64,000 nucleotides of DNA from Phycomyces blakesleeanus NRRL 1555(-) (lineage: Eukaryota; Mucoromycota; Mucoromycetes; Mucorales; Phycomycetaceae). Made by a program: the position numbers and the translations under genes. Within the stretch, counting starts at the first letter, position 1, and each line of letters starts with the position of its first letter. Of this stretch, positions 1 to 13,208 are shown piece after piece. Under the pieces are notes generated by a model. It saw nothing but the letters and a program-made list of their open reading frames with translations. It searched no databases and was not told where the DNA came from. The DNA lies in the NCBI RefSeq assembly GCF_001638985.1, contig NW_017265138.1, positions 186,001-250,000 on the forward strand, written 5' to 3'.

Positions 1-1223
1 CCCGGCCACATACGTTTTTCTATCTATCAAATATTTACCAAGCTTTTCTTCATCTCTATACAATATTAGCAAAGCAATTAATAGGCCAAAGTGTTCAATA
101 CCTTTGTAGTTCAGTAGAATAAGCACTTCCTCCCCGCTAAACTTTTTTTTTCTTTCTTTCTTCCTTTCTAGATTTTGGTCTATTTTCTATTCTTTTTATA
201 GGGCTTTTTTTTTGTATCTTATTTCTCGGCTTCTCCCTTGTGGGGGTTACAAAAGCCCTTTTTTGATCATTGCTGTTACTGCTTCTTCTTTTTAGTTTTA
301 AAGACCGCTTTCATAGTACGTTATTCTAAAATTTATTATTATTTTTACACCACCACCACCACCAATATTACAGCCACTACCGACACCATATTTATTTTGA
401 GTAATATATATATATATATATATCTATATACTTATAGATGAAGAATAATTTCACTGGTGTGAACGGACCATTCGTGTAATTGGCTATCAATATCTTGTTA
501 GATATGTAGATACACAGAGAGAAACTTTACTATATAAATAAATAAATCGGACTAAACTAAGAAGAAGAAAACCTCATTACTGTGTTAAACTAAATACATT
601 AAAAAAAAAGAGAGAGTCTTATTCGGTGTACATATGAGAATATATATCTTTGAGGGAAGATAGAAAAAAAAAAGAATTGCAGGTATTTCCCTTTATGTCC
701 GAGTTAATGAAGACAAGGGTAAAGAAAGCATACCAGTCTACTGGTCTGGTCTGGTCTGGTCTGGTCTGGTTTTTCTATCTCTTACAAAGTTTCATTATAT
801 CTATCCAAGAGACCACATTAGTCGAATAGTCTTTTCTATTTCTCACATATATTTTATTGGTCCTACATTGTGTCTGATGCACATGGAATCGTTCAATAAG
901 AGGCCATTACTTCTAAAATACTTTATTTTTTCTTATCCTCTATCAGTTCTTCTCTGTGCTCCCCCTTTTCATCTTGGAACGGCCTTCTTGGTTCCACAGA
1001 AATAACTGTTCTTCCAACTGGCTGCAAATAAATATATAAATATACAAAAAGTCGCAAACCAGAGTCTTGTCTGTGCTCCCTTCAAATTGGTGAACTTCAA
1101 CCTTAAAATAAAGCAAAGAGAAGAAATTTATAAAAAAAATACAAGATAATAAAATAAAAATAAAAAAATTCTTATTCTTTGAATCTCTCTCTCTCTCTTT
1201 CTTTAACAATTTTTTTTTCAATA
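1..1223. other. AT-rich intergenic region upstream of the first P450
   Basis: No convincing coding sequence is visible. The stretch holds poly-T/poly-A tracts, an ACC/CCA triplet run near 350 and an AT run near 405-425. A CT-rich tract (about 1183-1204) sits just before the ATG at 1224; such pyrimidine tracts recur before other genes here and probably mark the core promoter or 5' leader. Confidence 0.6.
741..770. repeat. Pentanucleotide microsatellite (CTGGT)6
   Basis: Six uninterrupted copies of the pentamer CTGGT lie in the intergenic DNA upstream of the first P450. Similar pentamer arrays occur at 40876, 44341, 53143 and 63413. Confidence 0.9.
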
Positions 1224-3194
1224 ATGGATTTGCAACAAAAGCTTACCAATGACACTGTTATTGCCGGTGTTGTTGGAACTGTGGGTGCCTATTTGACCTA
1301 CAAGCTCTATAAGACTATTTCCCAGCCCTCGGAAGGGAACATGCCACCAATTGCACCCGGAAGACAGCCCTTTGTTGGCCACTTGTTGCAGATGAACCAG
1401 CCAATCCCTCCTCAAAAGGTCTTTTCCAAGTGGGCCAAGGAAGTCGGTCCTGTCTATACTGTCCACATGGGTACCAAGAGATGGATCATTCTTAACAACA
1501 CCGAATCCGTTCGTGACCTGATTGTCAACAGAGGCGCCATCTATTCCTCCAGAGACCTCTCGCCTCTTCTTGTAGACATCTTGTTCCACGGAGGTTTGTA
1601 ATCAGAGCCGGGAGGTACCACAAATGTTGATGAACAAAGAAAGTAACAAAACTTTTTTTTTGTATATGTATATAAAATTCTTTGTGTTCGGTTACGAATT
1701 AGTTGAGAATGGTGGTGGATTGCCTTTCTTCCCCTATGGCAAGGAATGGCGTTACTTGCGTCGCTTGAGTAAGTCTAATATTAACAATAATTTTAATATT
1801 GATATTGATATTAATTCTGGTTCTGGTTTTATTAGCTCATGCCAGTCTTTTGAAGAGAAAGGTCGATAGTTATCAGCACATTCTCGAGGACCGTCGTCTG
1901 GATTTCCTCAAAAACCTCGAAGAAGCCAACAAGGCTGGAGCAGAGGAAGGTTTCTGTATGAACACTCAAATCGAACACTTGGCCATGACTACAGTGCTTT
2001 CGATCGTGTACGGAGGAGAGCTGTGCTATTATGATACCAACAACCCCGACTTACATGCCATTTATGCACAAACATCCGAGTCTACCGCAGTTCTTCAACC
2101 CAGCGAGCAGATCCGCGAATTCCTTCCCATCTTCAGTTTCCTCATCCCCTCTCGCGTCAAGCAGTACGAAGGTCTTGTCAAGAGAACCGACACCTTCCAC
2201 GGCAACTTGCTCAAACAATTCAAGGAGAAAATGGCCAAGAACCCCGACAATGTCGAGAATTGTTTCATGAAAGACATGCTCACCGAGAACAGCGACATCA
2301 CTGACCTTCGTCTGTCTGATCTTGCAATGGTATTCGTGGCTGCTGGTAAGAAACCTTAATTTTTATATATATTGCATTATATTACATACTTTAAAGAAGG
2401 CAAAATGGGAGGGAAAAGGCTACAGAATTAAGAATAATGAAAGTGTAAAGTTTGTTAAACCTTATTTACATTTCTTTATTAATATTTTTATTATTATTAT
2501 AATAATTATAGGCTCAGACACAACTTCCGGAACTCTTCAGTGGCTCGTTGCTGCTTTGGCCAACCACCCTGAAGTCCAGGACAGAGCATATGCCGATATT
2601 TTAGAGAATGTCGGCAAGGATCGTCTTCCTGGTCCTGAGGATGGTAAGAAAAATAAATCACACACACACACACATGCGACATGTTCTAATACGATGCTCT
2701 GATTATCAGAGGAGAACCTCCCTTACATCAAGGGTATCCTCTTTGAGACTCTTCGTCTCCACCCTCCTGCCCCTCTTTCTGTTCCTCACTGCACTACTGA
2801 GGACGATGTGTACGGTGACTGGATTATTCCCAAGGGTACCACCATCGTTATGAACCTTGACTCTATTCATCGTGACCCTACTCGTTACCCTCAGCCCGAC
2901 AAGTTCTTACCCGAGCGTCATCTGGAGTTCATCAAGAACAGCAAAAACCAGACCAGCCAGTCGGTCGAAGACAGACCCCACTTGTCTTTCTCAAGTGGTC
3001 GCCGCATGTGTGTCGGTATTCACTTGGCCGAGCGCAGTTTGTTCACCACTGCCACAGGTCTGCTCGCAACTTACCGTATCGAGCGTGTGTCTGAGGAGCT
3101 TATTGACGTGAGCATCCAGAGAGATATCTATGGTGTCACATCCAACCCTGTTCCCCACAATGTTCGTCTTGTCCGAAGGGTCCCTATTGCTTAA
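1224..3194 (+). CDS. Cytochrome P450 monooxygenase (microsomal type)
   Basis: Five predicted exons: 1224-1593, 1703-1768, 1836-2345, 2512-2643, 2710-3194, joining in frame to 520 residues, normal for a eukaryotic class II P450. It should be a haem-thiolate oxygenase on the ER, using electrons from NADPH-P450 reductase; the substrate cannot be read from sequence. The N-terminus has a short hydrophobic anchor followed by a proline-rich hinge (PPIAPGRQP). The I-helix oxygen-activation motif AAGSDTTSG is split by the third intron. The K-helix ExxR is ETLR, and the haem loop FSSGRRMCVG matches FxxGxRxCxG with Cys near residue 460. The ATG at 1224 is chosen because it begins the anchor; an in-frame codon at 1179 would add a low-complexity leader. 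All catalytic motifs are intact. The CYP family is not assigned. Confidence 0.93.
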
Positions 3195-3419
3195 GAAAAA
3201 ATCCAAAAAAAAAACGAAACCAAATATTCCAAAAAAAAAAAAACTTATTAAGAGCAATTTATATATCATCCTTGTTCATTCATCTTGAATTTCTTATTTT
3301 ACCCCTTCACCTTTTTATCACCACTATCACAACCACCATAAAATCAGCATTATTAATAAATCAAGCTATTATGCATTATTCTTCTTTTTTTTCATGTAAG
3401 TAGAGAAATAAGACTAGAC

Positions 3420-5032
3420 TTATTCTAATGACTTGTAAGAACTTGTTGATGATGATACCCTAGGACCTCCAATTTCATGGCTGGTCTCTCCGTCAATGTA
3501 CCGCTGTGTGATAAATGGCTGTGGTATACTTTCTTTTCTAATAGTAATCTCATGCCATGGTGCCTTCCATTCGATAATATATGTCACGGTAGGATCGTCC
3601 TCTACTACCACTGTCTGCAACCAATCCAGAAACTCGTTTGCAAACCGAAGACATACAACAGGTTCCTACAAAAAAAAAAGTGTGTGTGTGTGCATTGGAC
3701 TTTAGCAAAAAATAAATAAAAACCAAATAGACTAACATATATATATATATATATTTGAATTTATCGTTTTACCCATAGCCCAGGCTTATTGCGCACCATT
3801 CTTGGGATTTCCATTGTCTTGAACTCTTCGACACTCTGAACCAACCCTTGGTCATCTCTAAATCCGCAGATAACTCTAGGCACACCGACCAGAAAAGACT
3901 GGGCCCAGAACTTCTTTAGTTTGAAACGTTCAAATGAAGACTGATGCCGGCTGTTTTCGATCAAACGCGAAGTCTTGAGTTCAACATAGTTTTGGAGTGG
4001 ATTACTTTTTTCACCAACTCTTTTGACATCTGTTATTGATGTTATTTAAAATAATAATAACAAAACATATGCTTTTGTGTGTGTGTGGAATTGTTTTTTA
4101 TTACCTCGGCTGCAATCGACTTCTGCTCCCATAATCAATGAGTTCTTGCCCAATTTAGTTTTTACTACCACGCAGTACTGAATATTTGTGTCTGCACTGT
4201 CATTGAGCCGTTGAAGCAGCTCTGGATCTCCCTTTTGAACTTTACTTGGTGGTTTTGAAAGCGTACAAAGGGTCTCGAACCGATAACCTCCGTAACACTG
4301 CATTTGTTCTTTGATTGGTAAATCGGCTTCGTTTCTCTTCTTCTCGTCCATTGCCTGTTCTTCGATATAAATTGTATTCTAAAAAAAACGCGTTTAAAAT
4401 GATAATAATATTATTACTAAGTTTTTTTTTTGGATTCTGACCTTGTGTCGAGTAGCTCTGAGCATCCATGGTTCATTTCTTGTGGTAGGTGTACACATTA
4501 TTTTTGTCATTATACCTCTCCAAGTTACCTAGCCCAAATATCATGTAAATTTATATATTGATACATTTGGGGGTTTTTTTTTAAAAAAAATTGAGGCACT
4601 CACAATATCTGCTTGCGCAAGTTGTGGATTGGAAGCCTTTTGTCTAGCATTTGTCAGTGCGTCCAAAAGAGTGTCAATATGTTCAGGAATAGATTCGTCT
4701 CTTTTAATAAACTTGTCAAAACCGACATAGAGATCTTTTCCATTGGGAGGATAATAATATTTCTATAAAATTGATTCATCAACATGCTCAAAAGGAATGA
4801 AACTAATAAGAATAATAAAAAAGGATGTGCTACACACCAATTCTCGATCATCAAACCAGACTTGACGATTGTGATCAATGCTGTATGAAGTGATCTCAGC
4901 AGGTTGTGCATAGGTAGGAAATTCTCCTTTGTAACTGACTGGCGGACGAACCGGAAAACTCATGACCTCTAATCTATCTTTCTTTGCTTCATTTGGGTAA
5001 TTGGTAGTTAAAGAAAGCTTTCTTTTAGACAT
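3420..5032 (-). CDS. RAI1: RAI1/DXO-family decapping and 5'-end quality-control nuclease
   Basis: Six exons on the minus strand: 5032-4838, 4762-4604, 4528-4442, 4378-4105, 4029-3773 and 3665-3420. All phases join to give 405 residues, close to the roughly 390 of yeast Rai1 and human DXO. This family removes incomplete, non-canonical (for example NAD) or triphosphorylated 5' ends and, in yeasts, partners the exonuclease Rat1 in nuclear RNA decay and transcription termination. Visible family motifs are the substrate-loop GYRFET (about 178-183), the metal-binding GAEVD (E233, D235), the ELKTS strand (E255, K257) and QSFLVGVP after it. Together these form the expected acidic Mg site, so it should be active. 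The N-terminus carries a short basic stretch (SKRK). Whether it binds a Rat1 partner cannot be told here. Confidence 0.93.
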
Positions 5033-5866
5033 CTATGGTGGAGTAGACGGGTTTGTGAAGATGAACAAAGAGAGTTGATCTGTCAGTAAGCGGTGAAATG
5101 TGACTCTGTTCATTTATTAATTATACAGCGGGTTTGATGCGCATACTTTATATATCTATATCTATATAAATATATATTTGTACACACCCACACAGACCCT
5201 ATTGCATTCAAAAAGTATTATGTTTAGATTCCGACAAATTAAAAGCACAACCTCTTTAACTTTCATTTAAAGCAACTACAGCAGTTTCTTTACATGATAC
5301 CTTTATACCTAAAAACGGTCTTAAGATCTTAATGCTCTGGATCATATAACTTATAGTCTAAAGAAGCCCCCCCCCCCCCCCCAATATCTGTAACGATTCT
5401 ACCGCTTTCATTATTTTTCTTTTATTTATTTATATTATACCTTTTAAACTTTATACAAAGACAAAAAAAAAGCACGCGCACACACACACTTTCTCTACTA
5501 TATTATGCTTTGACTGTAATATATCAGATTAATGAACTGGGTTATTGACGAGGTTCAACTATTTTTCTTGTCAAATTTGGTTTACTCGGCAGGATCTTAC
5601 GTATAGCTGTAAATTCTTAAAGCAATATTATTAAGCGAAAATATCTTTTACCAATGTACAGAAAATTCTACATCCAAGAATATACTACAAGTCCACGACT
5701 TTTCTGGCTCTAAAGATTTTTTTCTATAAATTACTGAAGTTGCTCTAAAATAAAGTTAAATAGATTGTAGTTCTGATTTTGTATAATCTAGAAATGATGA
5801 TAAACAACGGTATAGGAGTGTATATAAATGTAACTTTATTTTGTTTTTATCTTATCATTATAGTAT
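5033..5866. other. Intergenic region between RAI1 and INTS4, with a C16 homopolymer
   Basis: No gene is seen. It contains the RAI1 promoter side, TA-rich runs near 5145-5180, a run of 16 C at 5367-5382 and a short CA run near 5478. From 5153 rightwards it is repeated at 9231. Confidence 0.7.
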
Positions 5867-8800
5867 TCACAGTTTGGTAGGGTGAAGCGAATACTTTATC
5901 GGTTCACTGATTGATGTAGTGGCCGTAGTATTAAAGTTATTAGATGTCTTTCGTGGCTTTGCGTTTGGATATTTCATGATATACTCGTCTAGTCCAGGTA
6001 AATCAGGCTCAAAGGAACGCACCACAGAAATCTCCACCACCGCAGTTTCTATATCAAACGAGCAGATTGATTAACTAACATGAATTCCCACCTAGATATA
6101 TACTGCAATAGTAAGTTTACCTGTCCACATAGCGAATTTAACCACAATGGAGGCATTTAGCTTGTAGCAGTAAGGAGTAACAGGTTTAAATTCATCCGCT
6201 GTGGGCCAGAAAACTGAAGAAGTTTTATCAGGATACATGATCTATGCCAGATTTTTTTTTCTGTTAGAATCCTGTAATTGGTTTTTAAGGTTATAATCTT
6301 CTTTACCTCAATTGCAATATCATTCGGATCCGCGACGTTTAAGATGTCAGCCTCCACTCTCAGCTCGGTGGGAAATTGGTACACAAATCGGTGAGGTTTG
6401 TCGATATTTGAGATTGGGTGGGTAATTACAGCACTTGTGTGCCTTATGGGATTACTCAGAAAGACTGGGAGAGGTAGAAATGTCTAAAAGAACAAAATAA
6501 GCCCACGGCAGATAAAGAATATATGTAGCTTACATTGACAAATGACTGTAAAGCAGACACTTTTGCTGTTGAAGGTGAGATTGTTGCCTCTGCCAAATCT
6601 GACCTCAGAGTAGAAATACCGGAACATTTGTTATCATCTTTGTTGAATTTTCTAATTTGAAAATCATTAGTTAAATCATCAGTAAATTAGTAAAGCTATG
6701 GTCTCAGAAGAAACAATCAAGCACGTCTTTGTTTGTTCCAATTACTTTTCTATTAAAGTCATCCTTTGTAAAGAGGCCACTAGCATGTTCTTGATGGTAA
6801 ATGGAGTTTTGTTTGAGCTAATTTATATATATATATATATATACATATGTAAAGTAAGTATATTTGTTCGCATACACGCATATACATGCTCATATTATTG
6901 TAGCTTGTAGACTTACATTGGCATCTGTTTAAGCATTCCAAACATCCATGTGATATTGGCCAGAGCACGGAAATACATAATAGAGTGGCGAGTCTCTTTA
7001 GAGAGTCCCAGAAATGTGTGTTCAATAGTATAAGAAAGACGAAGAAGAGATGCTGCTGCCATTTGCGCGGTTGCAGCATACGTTGGTGACGAGTGGCTTT
7101 GCTTAATCTAAAATAAAATGCAAAGTAAATTGTGATAAGTATTCACATTATATCATAATTTTTCTTCCTCTTTTATTTACTCTGATCACTAATTCACAGC
7201 ATTGAAGATAAAGTATTGCCAGCTTAGATTTTCCAGCAAGGGATGGCTTTAAAGTCGCAATATATTCAAAATTTCTAAACAAAGAAAAAAAATCAATAAA
7301 GATATTAGGTAATCTTTGTATCTTACCTATCCGCTGCCTCGACTGTCAATAAAGCTCCAGTGTAGTCTTTGCGCTCTAATTGAAGGCCAATTGTTTTGAG
7401 CATATCAAGGGTGACAGCCATGTACTTTTCCACATCGTCAGTGACCAGATTATGTGCGGTAACTATACGTAAATAAATTAAAAAATAAGTATTTAAAACC
7501 GAGTTCATTATATTAAAATTACACACTAAATTCATTTAACTTACCTGCAAAATTCGTTGGCAAGCAATCAATGTCTCCTTGCAAGACAATGTTTGCAGAC
7601 TTGTACATTTTCTAATGTACATAGTTAGTTCAAGAATCGTACAAATAATCCTCCACAAGTACAGCACAATACCCTCAAATCAGGAATGCAGTCTGGATAT
7701 TTGCTTTGGTAATATGCAAAATGTCGATAGATGTATTTTGGCAGCATTTCGGATATACTCATGTTGGTTGTACATGCGTTTGCAATCAATATTACATTGG
7801 ATGCATCTAAGTATTTTTTTTTAAAAAAAAATCACCTACCATTTAACAAAAAAAAAAGCCAAACTTACATAAACTATCTTCTACTGTAGGTTCTCTCGGA
7901 AGGTACCGTCTATCCAGGTTCAGTAGTGAAGGAACCATTGATCCTATATTAGACTGATGTCAGATTCTGAATATCATAGATGTGCCAGTAAGTGGGAGCT
8001 TTTACCCAAATAATCGCCATGTCTCTTTCCAACATCTCGTAAGCAACGGAATATTGAGAGCTGGTCTTCGGGAAATCTTTTCATATTTGCCATTAGAGCA
8101 TCCAATAATGTTTGCATCGAGCTTTCTTTGTCAATTCGAATAACTCTGTAAAAATGAAAATAAATTATATTAAATTAGATCCTCGGATTTTTTTAGGGAC
8201 GTAATATGTATGTATGAATGTATGTATATATTCCTTTCTTACCTAATAAGTTCATGTGTAGCTTCTCTTGCTGTCGGGTCATTATCTTCCAATGCTCCCA
8301 CTGCAATTTCGAGCTGTTCTGCATTGAAAGAAAGGGTTTCCCGTGTTCCAATCTTGCGCAGACTTTGTATAGCGTTAATACGAACCCGGTCAATTTCATC
8401 GTTAAACATATCTACAAAATATTAAAGTCGGAGTAAGGTACTTAAATTTGTGCAGGCCAGCCCTATTATAGATATTTCAAGATATTTACCTACAAGACAG
8501 TCTACTGCACTACGAATAAGTTTGTCATTGTACATGCACAATTCGCAGATTGAATCTAGAATAGATGTGTAAGCTACTGCAAATCCCACAGTTCAGTTGT
8601 GAGCTTACCAATCGCAGCACTTCTTACTTCTTGGAATTCATCTTCCAGACCATGTACAAAAGCACCACATGCTCCTGAATCCAAAAGTCTAAACTCGCTA
8701 GAGGCAGCATCGAAATTTCCATCCGTAACAACTGTAGGCTTTAATAATAAGATAAGATAAGTACAAATTAGAAAGTCTTTATATATAAATCAATATTCAA

Positions 8801-9130
8801 ACCTAACCTATTTAGATATATAACAAAGAATAAAAACTAGTTACCCTTTTCTGACCACGATACGTGCTGAATCCAAGTCTGCGTCTCAAGTTAGACATAA
8901 TACGTTTGCTGAATGTCTGGGACATGACATTAAATTCGACATGTTGATAAGATGCCATCATGACACAGGCCTTTGTACGAACAACGACAGACGAATCGTT
9001 TACAAGATCACAAAGTTTCACAAATGCATCATCAATAAGTCGAACGGTATCTTGGATTTCTTCGTGAGCCAATTTCATTTTGTGATCTGGATACAGCGAA
9101 CTCAATGTCCTGGTAGAGAAATACACACGC
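5153..9130. repeat. Long direct duplication, copy A (probable unmerged contig overlap)
   Basis: This 3978-bp block recurs at 9231-13208 with a constant offset of 4078. Encoded peptides are identical in both. The copies differ only before the C16 run (16 substitutions in copy B). Copy A stops at the 100-N gap, exactly where the other copy enters an (AT)n run. Confidence 0.95.
5867..9109 (-). CDS. INTS4: Integrator complex subunit 4, 3'-terminal partial copy
   Basis: The exons here are identical to the last two thirds of the complete gene at 9945-14597 and run from the exon encoding LAHEEIQDTVRLIDDAF to the stop at 5867. The first exons (N-terminal HEAT repeats) are missing because the sequence breaks at the N gap at 9131. 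The remaining part still shows the Integrator-4 hallmarks: RLIDDAFVKLCDLV, LRRRLG, DSGACGAFVHGLEDEF and a C-terminal beta domain beginning near VYQFPTELRVEAD. No stop or frameshift distinguishes it from the other copy. It should not be counted as a second gene: the most economical reading is an assembly overlap. Confidence 0.9.
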
Positions 9131-9230
9131 NNNNNNNNNNNNNNNNNNNNNNNNNNNNNNNNNNNNNNNNNNNNNNNNNNNNNNNNNNNNNNNNNNNNNN
9201 NNNNNNNNNNNNNNNNNNNNNNNNNNNNNN
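9131..9230. other. Assembly gap of 100 N
   Basis: One hundred undetermined bases, a conventional length for a gap of unknown size. The flanking sequences are overlapping copies of the same locus. Confidence 0.99.
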
Positions 9231-12200
9231 AATCTAAATCTAAAAAAAAAAATATTTGTACACACCCCCACAGACCCTTTTGCATTCAAAAAGTTTTATG
9301 TTTAGATTCCGACAAATTAAAAGCCCAACCTTTTTAACTTTCATTTAAAGCAACTACAGCAGTTTCTTTACATGATACCTTTATACCTAAAAACGGTTTT
9401 AAGATTTTAATGTTTTGGATCATATAACTTATAGTTTAAAGAAGCCCCCCCCCCCCCCCCAATATCTGTAACGATTCTACCGCTTTCATTATTTTTCTTT
9501 TATTTATTTATATTATACCTTTTAAACTTTATACAAAGACAAAAAAAAAGCACGCGCACACACACACTTTCTCTACTATATTATGCTTTGACTGTAATAT
9601 ATCAGATTAATGAACTGGGTTATTGACGAGGTTCAACTATTTTTCTTGTCAAATTTGGTTTACTCGGCAGGATCTTACGTATAGCTGTAAATTCTTAAAG
9701 CAATATTATTAAGCGAAAATATCTTTTACCAATGTACAGAAAATTCTACATCCAAGAATATACTACAAGTCCACGACTTTTCTGGCTCTAAAGATTTTTT
9801 TCTATAAATTACTGAAGTTGCTCTAAAATAAAGTTAAATAGATTGTAGTTCTGATTTTGTATAATCTAGAAATGATGATAAACAACGGTATAGGAGTGTA
9901 TATAAATGTAACTTTATTTTGTTTTTATCTTATCATTATAGTATTCACAGTTTGGTAGGGTGAAGCGAATACTTTATCGGTTCACTGATTGATGTAGTGG
10001 CCGTAGTATTAAAGTTATTAGATGTCTTTCGTGGCTTTGCGTTTGGATATTTCATGATATACTCGTCTAGTCCAGGTAAATCAGGCTCAAAGGAACGCAC
10101 CACAGAAATCTCCACCACCGCAGTTTCTATATCAAACGAGCAGATTGATTAACTAACATGAATTCCCACCTAGATATATACTGCAATAGTAAGTTTACCT
10201 GTCCACATAGCGAATTTAACCACAATGGAGGCATTTAGCTTGTAGCAGTAAGGAGTAACAGGTTTAAATTCATCCGCTGTGGGCCAGAAAACTGAAGAAG
10301 TTTTATCAGGATACATGATCTATGCCAGATTTTTTTTTCTGTTAGAATCCTGTAATTGGTTTTTAAGGTTATAATCTTCTTTACCTCAATTGCAATATCA
10401 TTCGGATCCGCGACGTTTAAGATGTCAGCCTCCACTCTCAGCTCGGTGGGAAATTGGTACACAAATCGGTGAGGTTTGTCGATATTTGAGATTGGGTGGG
10501 TAATTACAGCACTTGTGTGCCTTATGGGATTACTCAGAAAGACTGGGAGAGGTAGAAATGTCTAAAAGAACAAAATAAGCCCACGGCAGATAAAGAATAT
10601 ATGTAGCTTACATTGACAAATGACTGTAAAGCAGACACTTTTGCTGTTGAAGGTGAGATTGTTGCCTCTGCCAAATCTGACCTCAGAGTAGAAATACCGG
10701 AACATTTGTTATCATCTTTGTTGAATTTTCTAATTTGAAAATCATTAGTTAAATCATCAGTAAATTAGTAAAGCTATGGTCTCAGAAGAAACAATCAAGC
10801 ACGTCTTTGTTTGTTCCAATTACTTTTCTATTAAAGTCATCCTTTGTAAAGAGGCCACTAGCATGTTCTTGATGGTAAATGGAGTTTTGTTTGAGCTAAT
10901 TTATATATATATATATATATACATATGTAAAGTAAGTATATTTGTTCGCATACACGCATATACATGCTCATATTATTGTAGCTTGTAGACTTACATTGGC
11001 ATCTGTTTAAGCATTCCAAACATCCATGTGATATTGGCCAGAGCACGGAAATACATAATAGAGTGGCGAGTCTCTTTAGAGAGTCCCAGAAATGTGTGTT
11101 CAATAGTATAAGAAAGACGAAGAAGAGATGCTGCTGCCATTTGCGCGGTTGCAGCATACGTTGGTGACGAGTGGCTTTGCTTAATCTAAAATAAAATGCA
11201 AAGTAAATTGTGATAAGTATTCACATTATATCATAATTTTTCTTCCTCTTTTATTTACTCTGATCACTAATTCACAGCATTGAAGATAAAGTATTGCCAG
11301 CTTAGATTTTCCAGCAAGGGATGGCTTTAAAGTCGCAATATATTCAAAATTTCTAAACAAAGAAAAAAAATCAATAAAGATATTAGGTAATCTTTGTATC
11401 TTACCTATCCGCTGCCTCGACTGTCAATAAAGCTCCAGTGTAGTCTTTGCGCTCTAATTGAAGGCCAATTGTTTTGAGCATATCAAGGGTGACAGCCATG
11501 TACTTTTCCACATCGTCAGTGACCAGATTATGTGCGGTAACTATACGTAAATAAATTAAAAAATAAGTATTTAAAACCGAGTTCATTATATTAAAATTAC
11601 ACACTAAATTCATTTAACTTACCTGCAAAATTCGTTGGCAAGCAATCAATGTCTCCTTGCAAGACAATGTTTGCAGACTTGTACATTTTCTAATGTACAT
11701 AGTTAGTTCAAGAATCGTACAAATAATCCTCCACAAGTACAGCACAATACCCTCAAATCAGGAATGCAGTCTGGATATTTGCTTTGGTAATATGCAAAAT
11801 GTCGATAGATGTATTTTGGCAGCATTTCGGATATACTCATGTTGGTTGTACATGCGTTTGCAATCAATATTACATTGGATGCATCTAAGTATTTTTTTTT
11901 AAAAAAAAATCACCTACCATTTAACAAAAAAAAAAGCCAAACTTACATAAACTATCTTCTACTGTAGGTTCTCTCGGAAGGTACCGTCTATCCAGGTTCA
12001 GTAGTGAAGGAACCATTGATCCTATATTAGACTGATGTCAGATTCTGAATATCATAGATGTGCCAGTAAGTGGGAGCTTTTACCCAAATAATCGCCATGT
12101 CTCTTTCCAACATCTCGTAAGCAACGGAATATTGAGAGCTGGTCTTCGGGAAATCTTTTCATATTTGCCATTAGAGCATCCAATAATGTTTGCATCGAGC

Positions 12201-13208
12201 TTTCTTTGTCAATTCGAATAACTCTGTAAAAATGAAAATAAATTATATTAAATTAGATCCTCGGATTTTTTTAGGGACGTAATATGTATGTATGAATGTA
12301 TGTATATATTCCTTTCTTACCTAATAAGTTCATGTGTAGCTTCTCTTGCTGTCGGGTCATTATCTTCCAATGCTCCCACTGCAATTTCGAGCTGTTCTGC
12401 ATTGAAAGAAAGGGTTTCCCGTGTTCCAATCTTGCGCAGACTTTGTATAGCGTTAATACGAACCCGGTCAATTTCATCGTTAAACATATCTACAAAATAT
12501 TAAAGTCGGAGTAAGGTACTTAAATTTGTGCAGGCCAGCCCTATTATAGATATTTCAAGATATTTACCTACAAGACAGTCTACTGCACTACGAATAAGTT
12601 TGTCATTGTACATGCACAATTCGCAGATTGAATCTAGAATAGATGTGTAAGCTACTGCAAATCCCACAGTTCAGTTGTGAGCTTACCAATCGCAGCACTT
12701 CTTACTTCTTGGAATTCATCTTCCAGACCATGTACAAAAGCACCACATGCTCCTGAATCCAAAAGTCTAAACTCGCTAGAGGCAGCATCGAAATTTCCAT
12801 CCGTAACAACTGTAGGCTTTAATAATAAGATAAGATAAGTACAAATTAGAAAGTCTTTATATATAAATCAATATTCAAACCTAACCTATTTAGATATATA
12901 ACAAAGAATAAAAACTAGTTACCCTTTTCTGACCACGATACGTGCTGAATCCAAGTCTGCGTCTCAAGTTAGACATAATACGTTTGCTGAATGTCTGGGA
13001 CATGACATTAAATTCGACATGTTGATAAGATGCCATCATGACACAGGCCTTTGTACGAACAACGACAGACGAATCGTTTACAAGATCACAAAGTTTCACA
13101 AATGCATCATCAATAAGTCGAACGGTATCTTGGATTTCTTCGTGAGCCAATTTCATTTTGTGATCTGGATACAGCGAACTCAATGTCCTGGTAGAGAAAT
13201 ACACACGC
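9231..13208. repeat. Long direct duplication, copy B
   Basis: Second copy of 5153-9130. The first 215 bases differ at 16 sites and nearly every change turns a base flanked by two identical neighbours into that neighbour; after the C16 run at 9445-9460 no difference was found. Confidence 0.95.

Noticed and set aside
9231..9445. C-to-T changes considered as repeat-induced point mutation
   Set aside because: Changes include A-to-C, A-to-T and T-to-A, follow neighbour identity rather than CpA context, and are confined to the contig edge.
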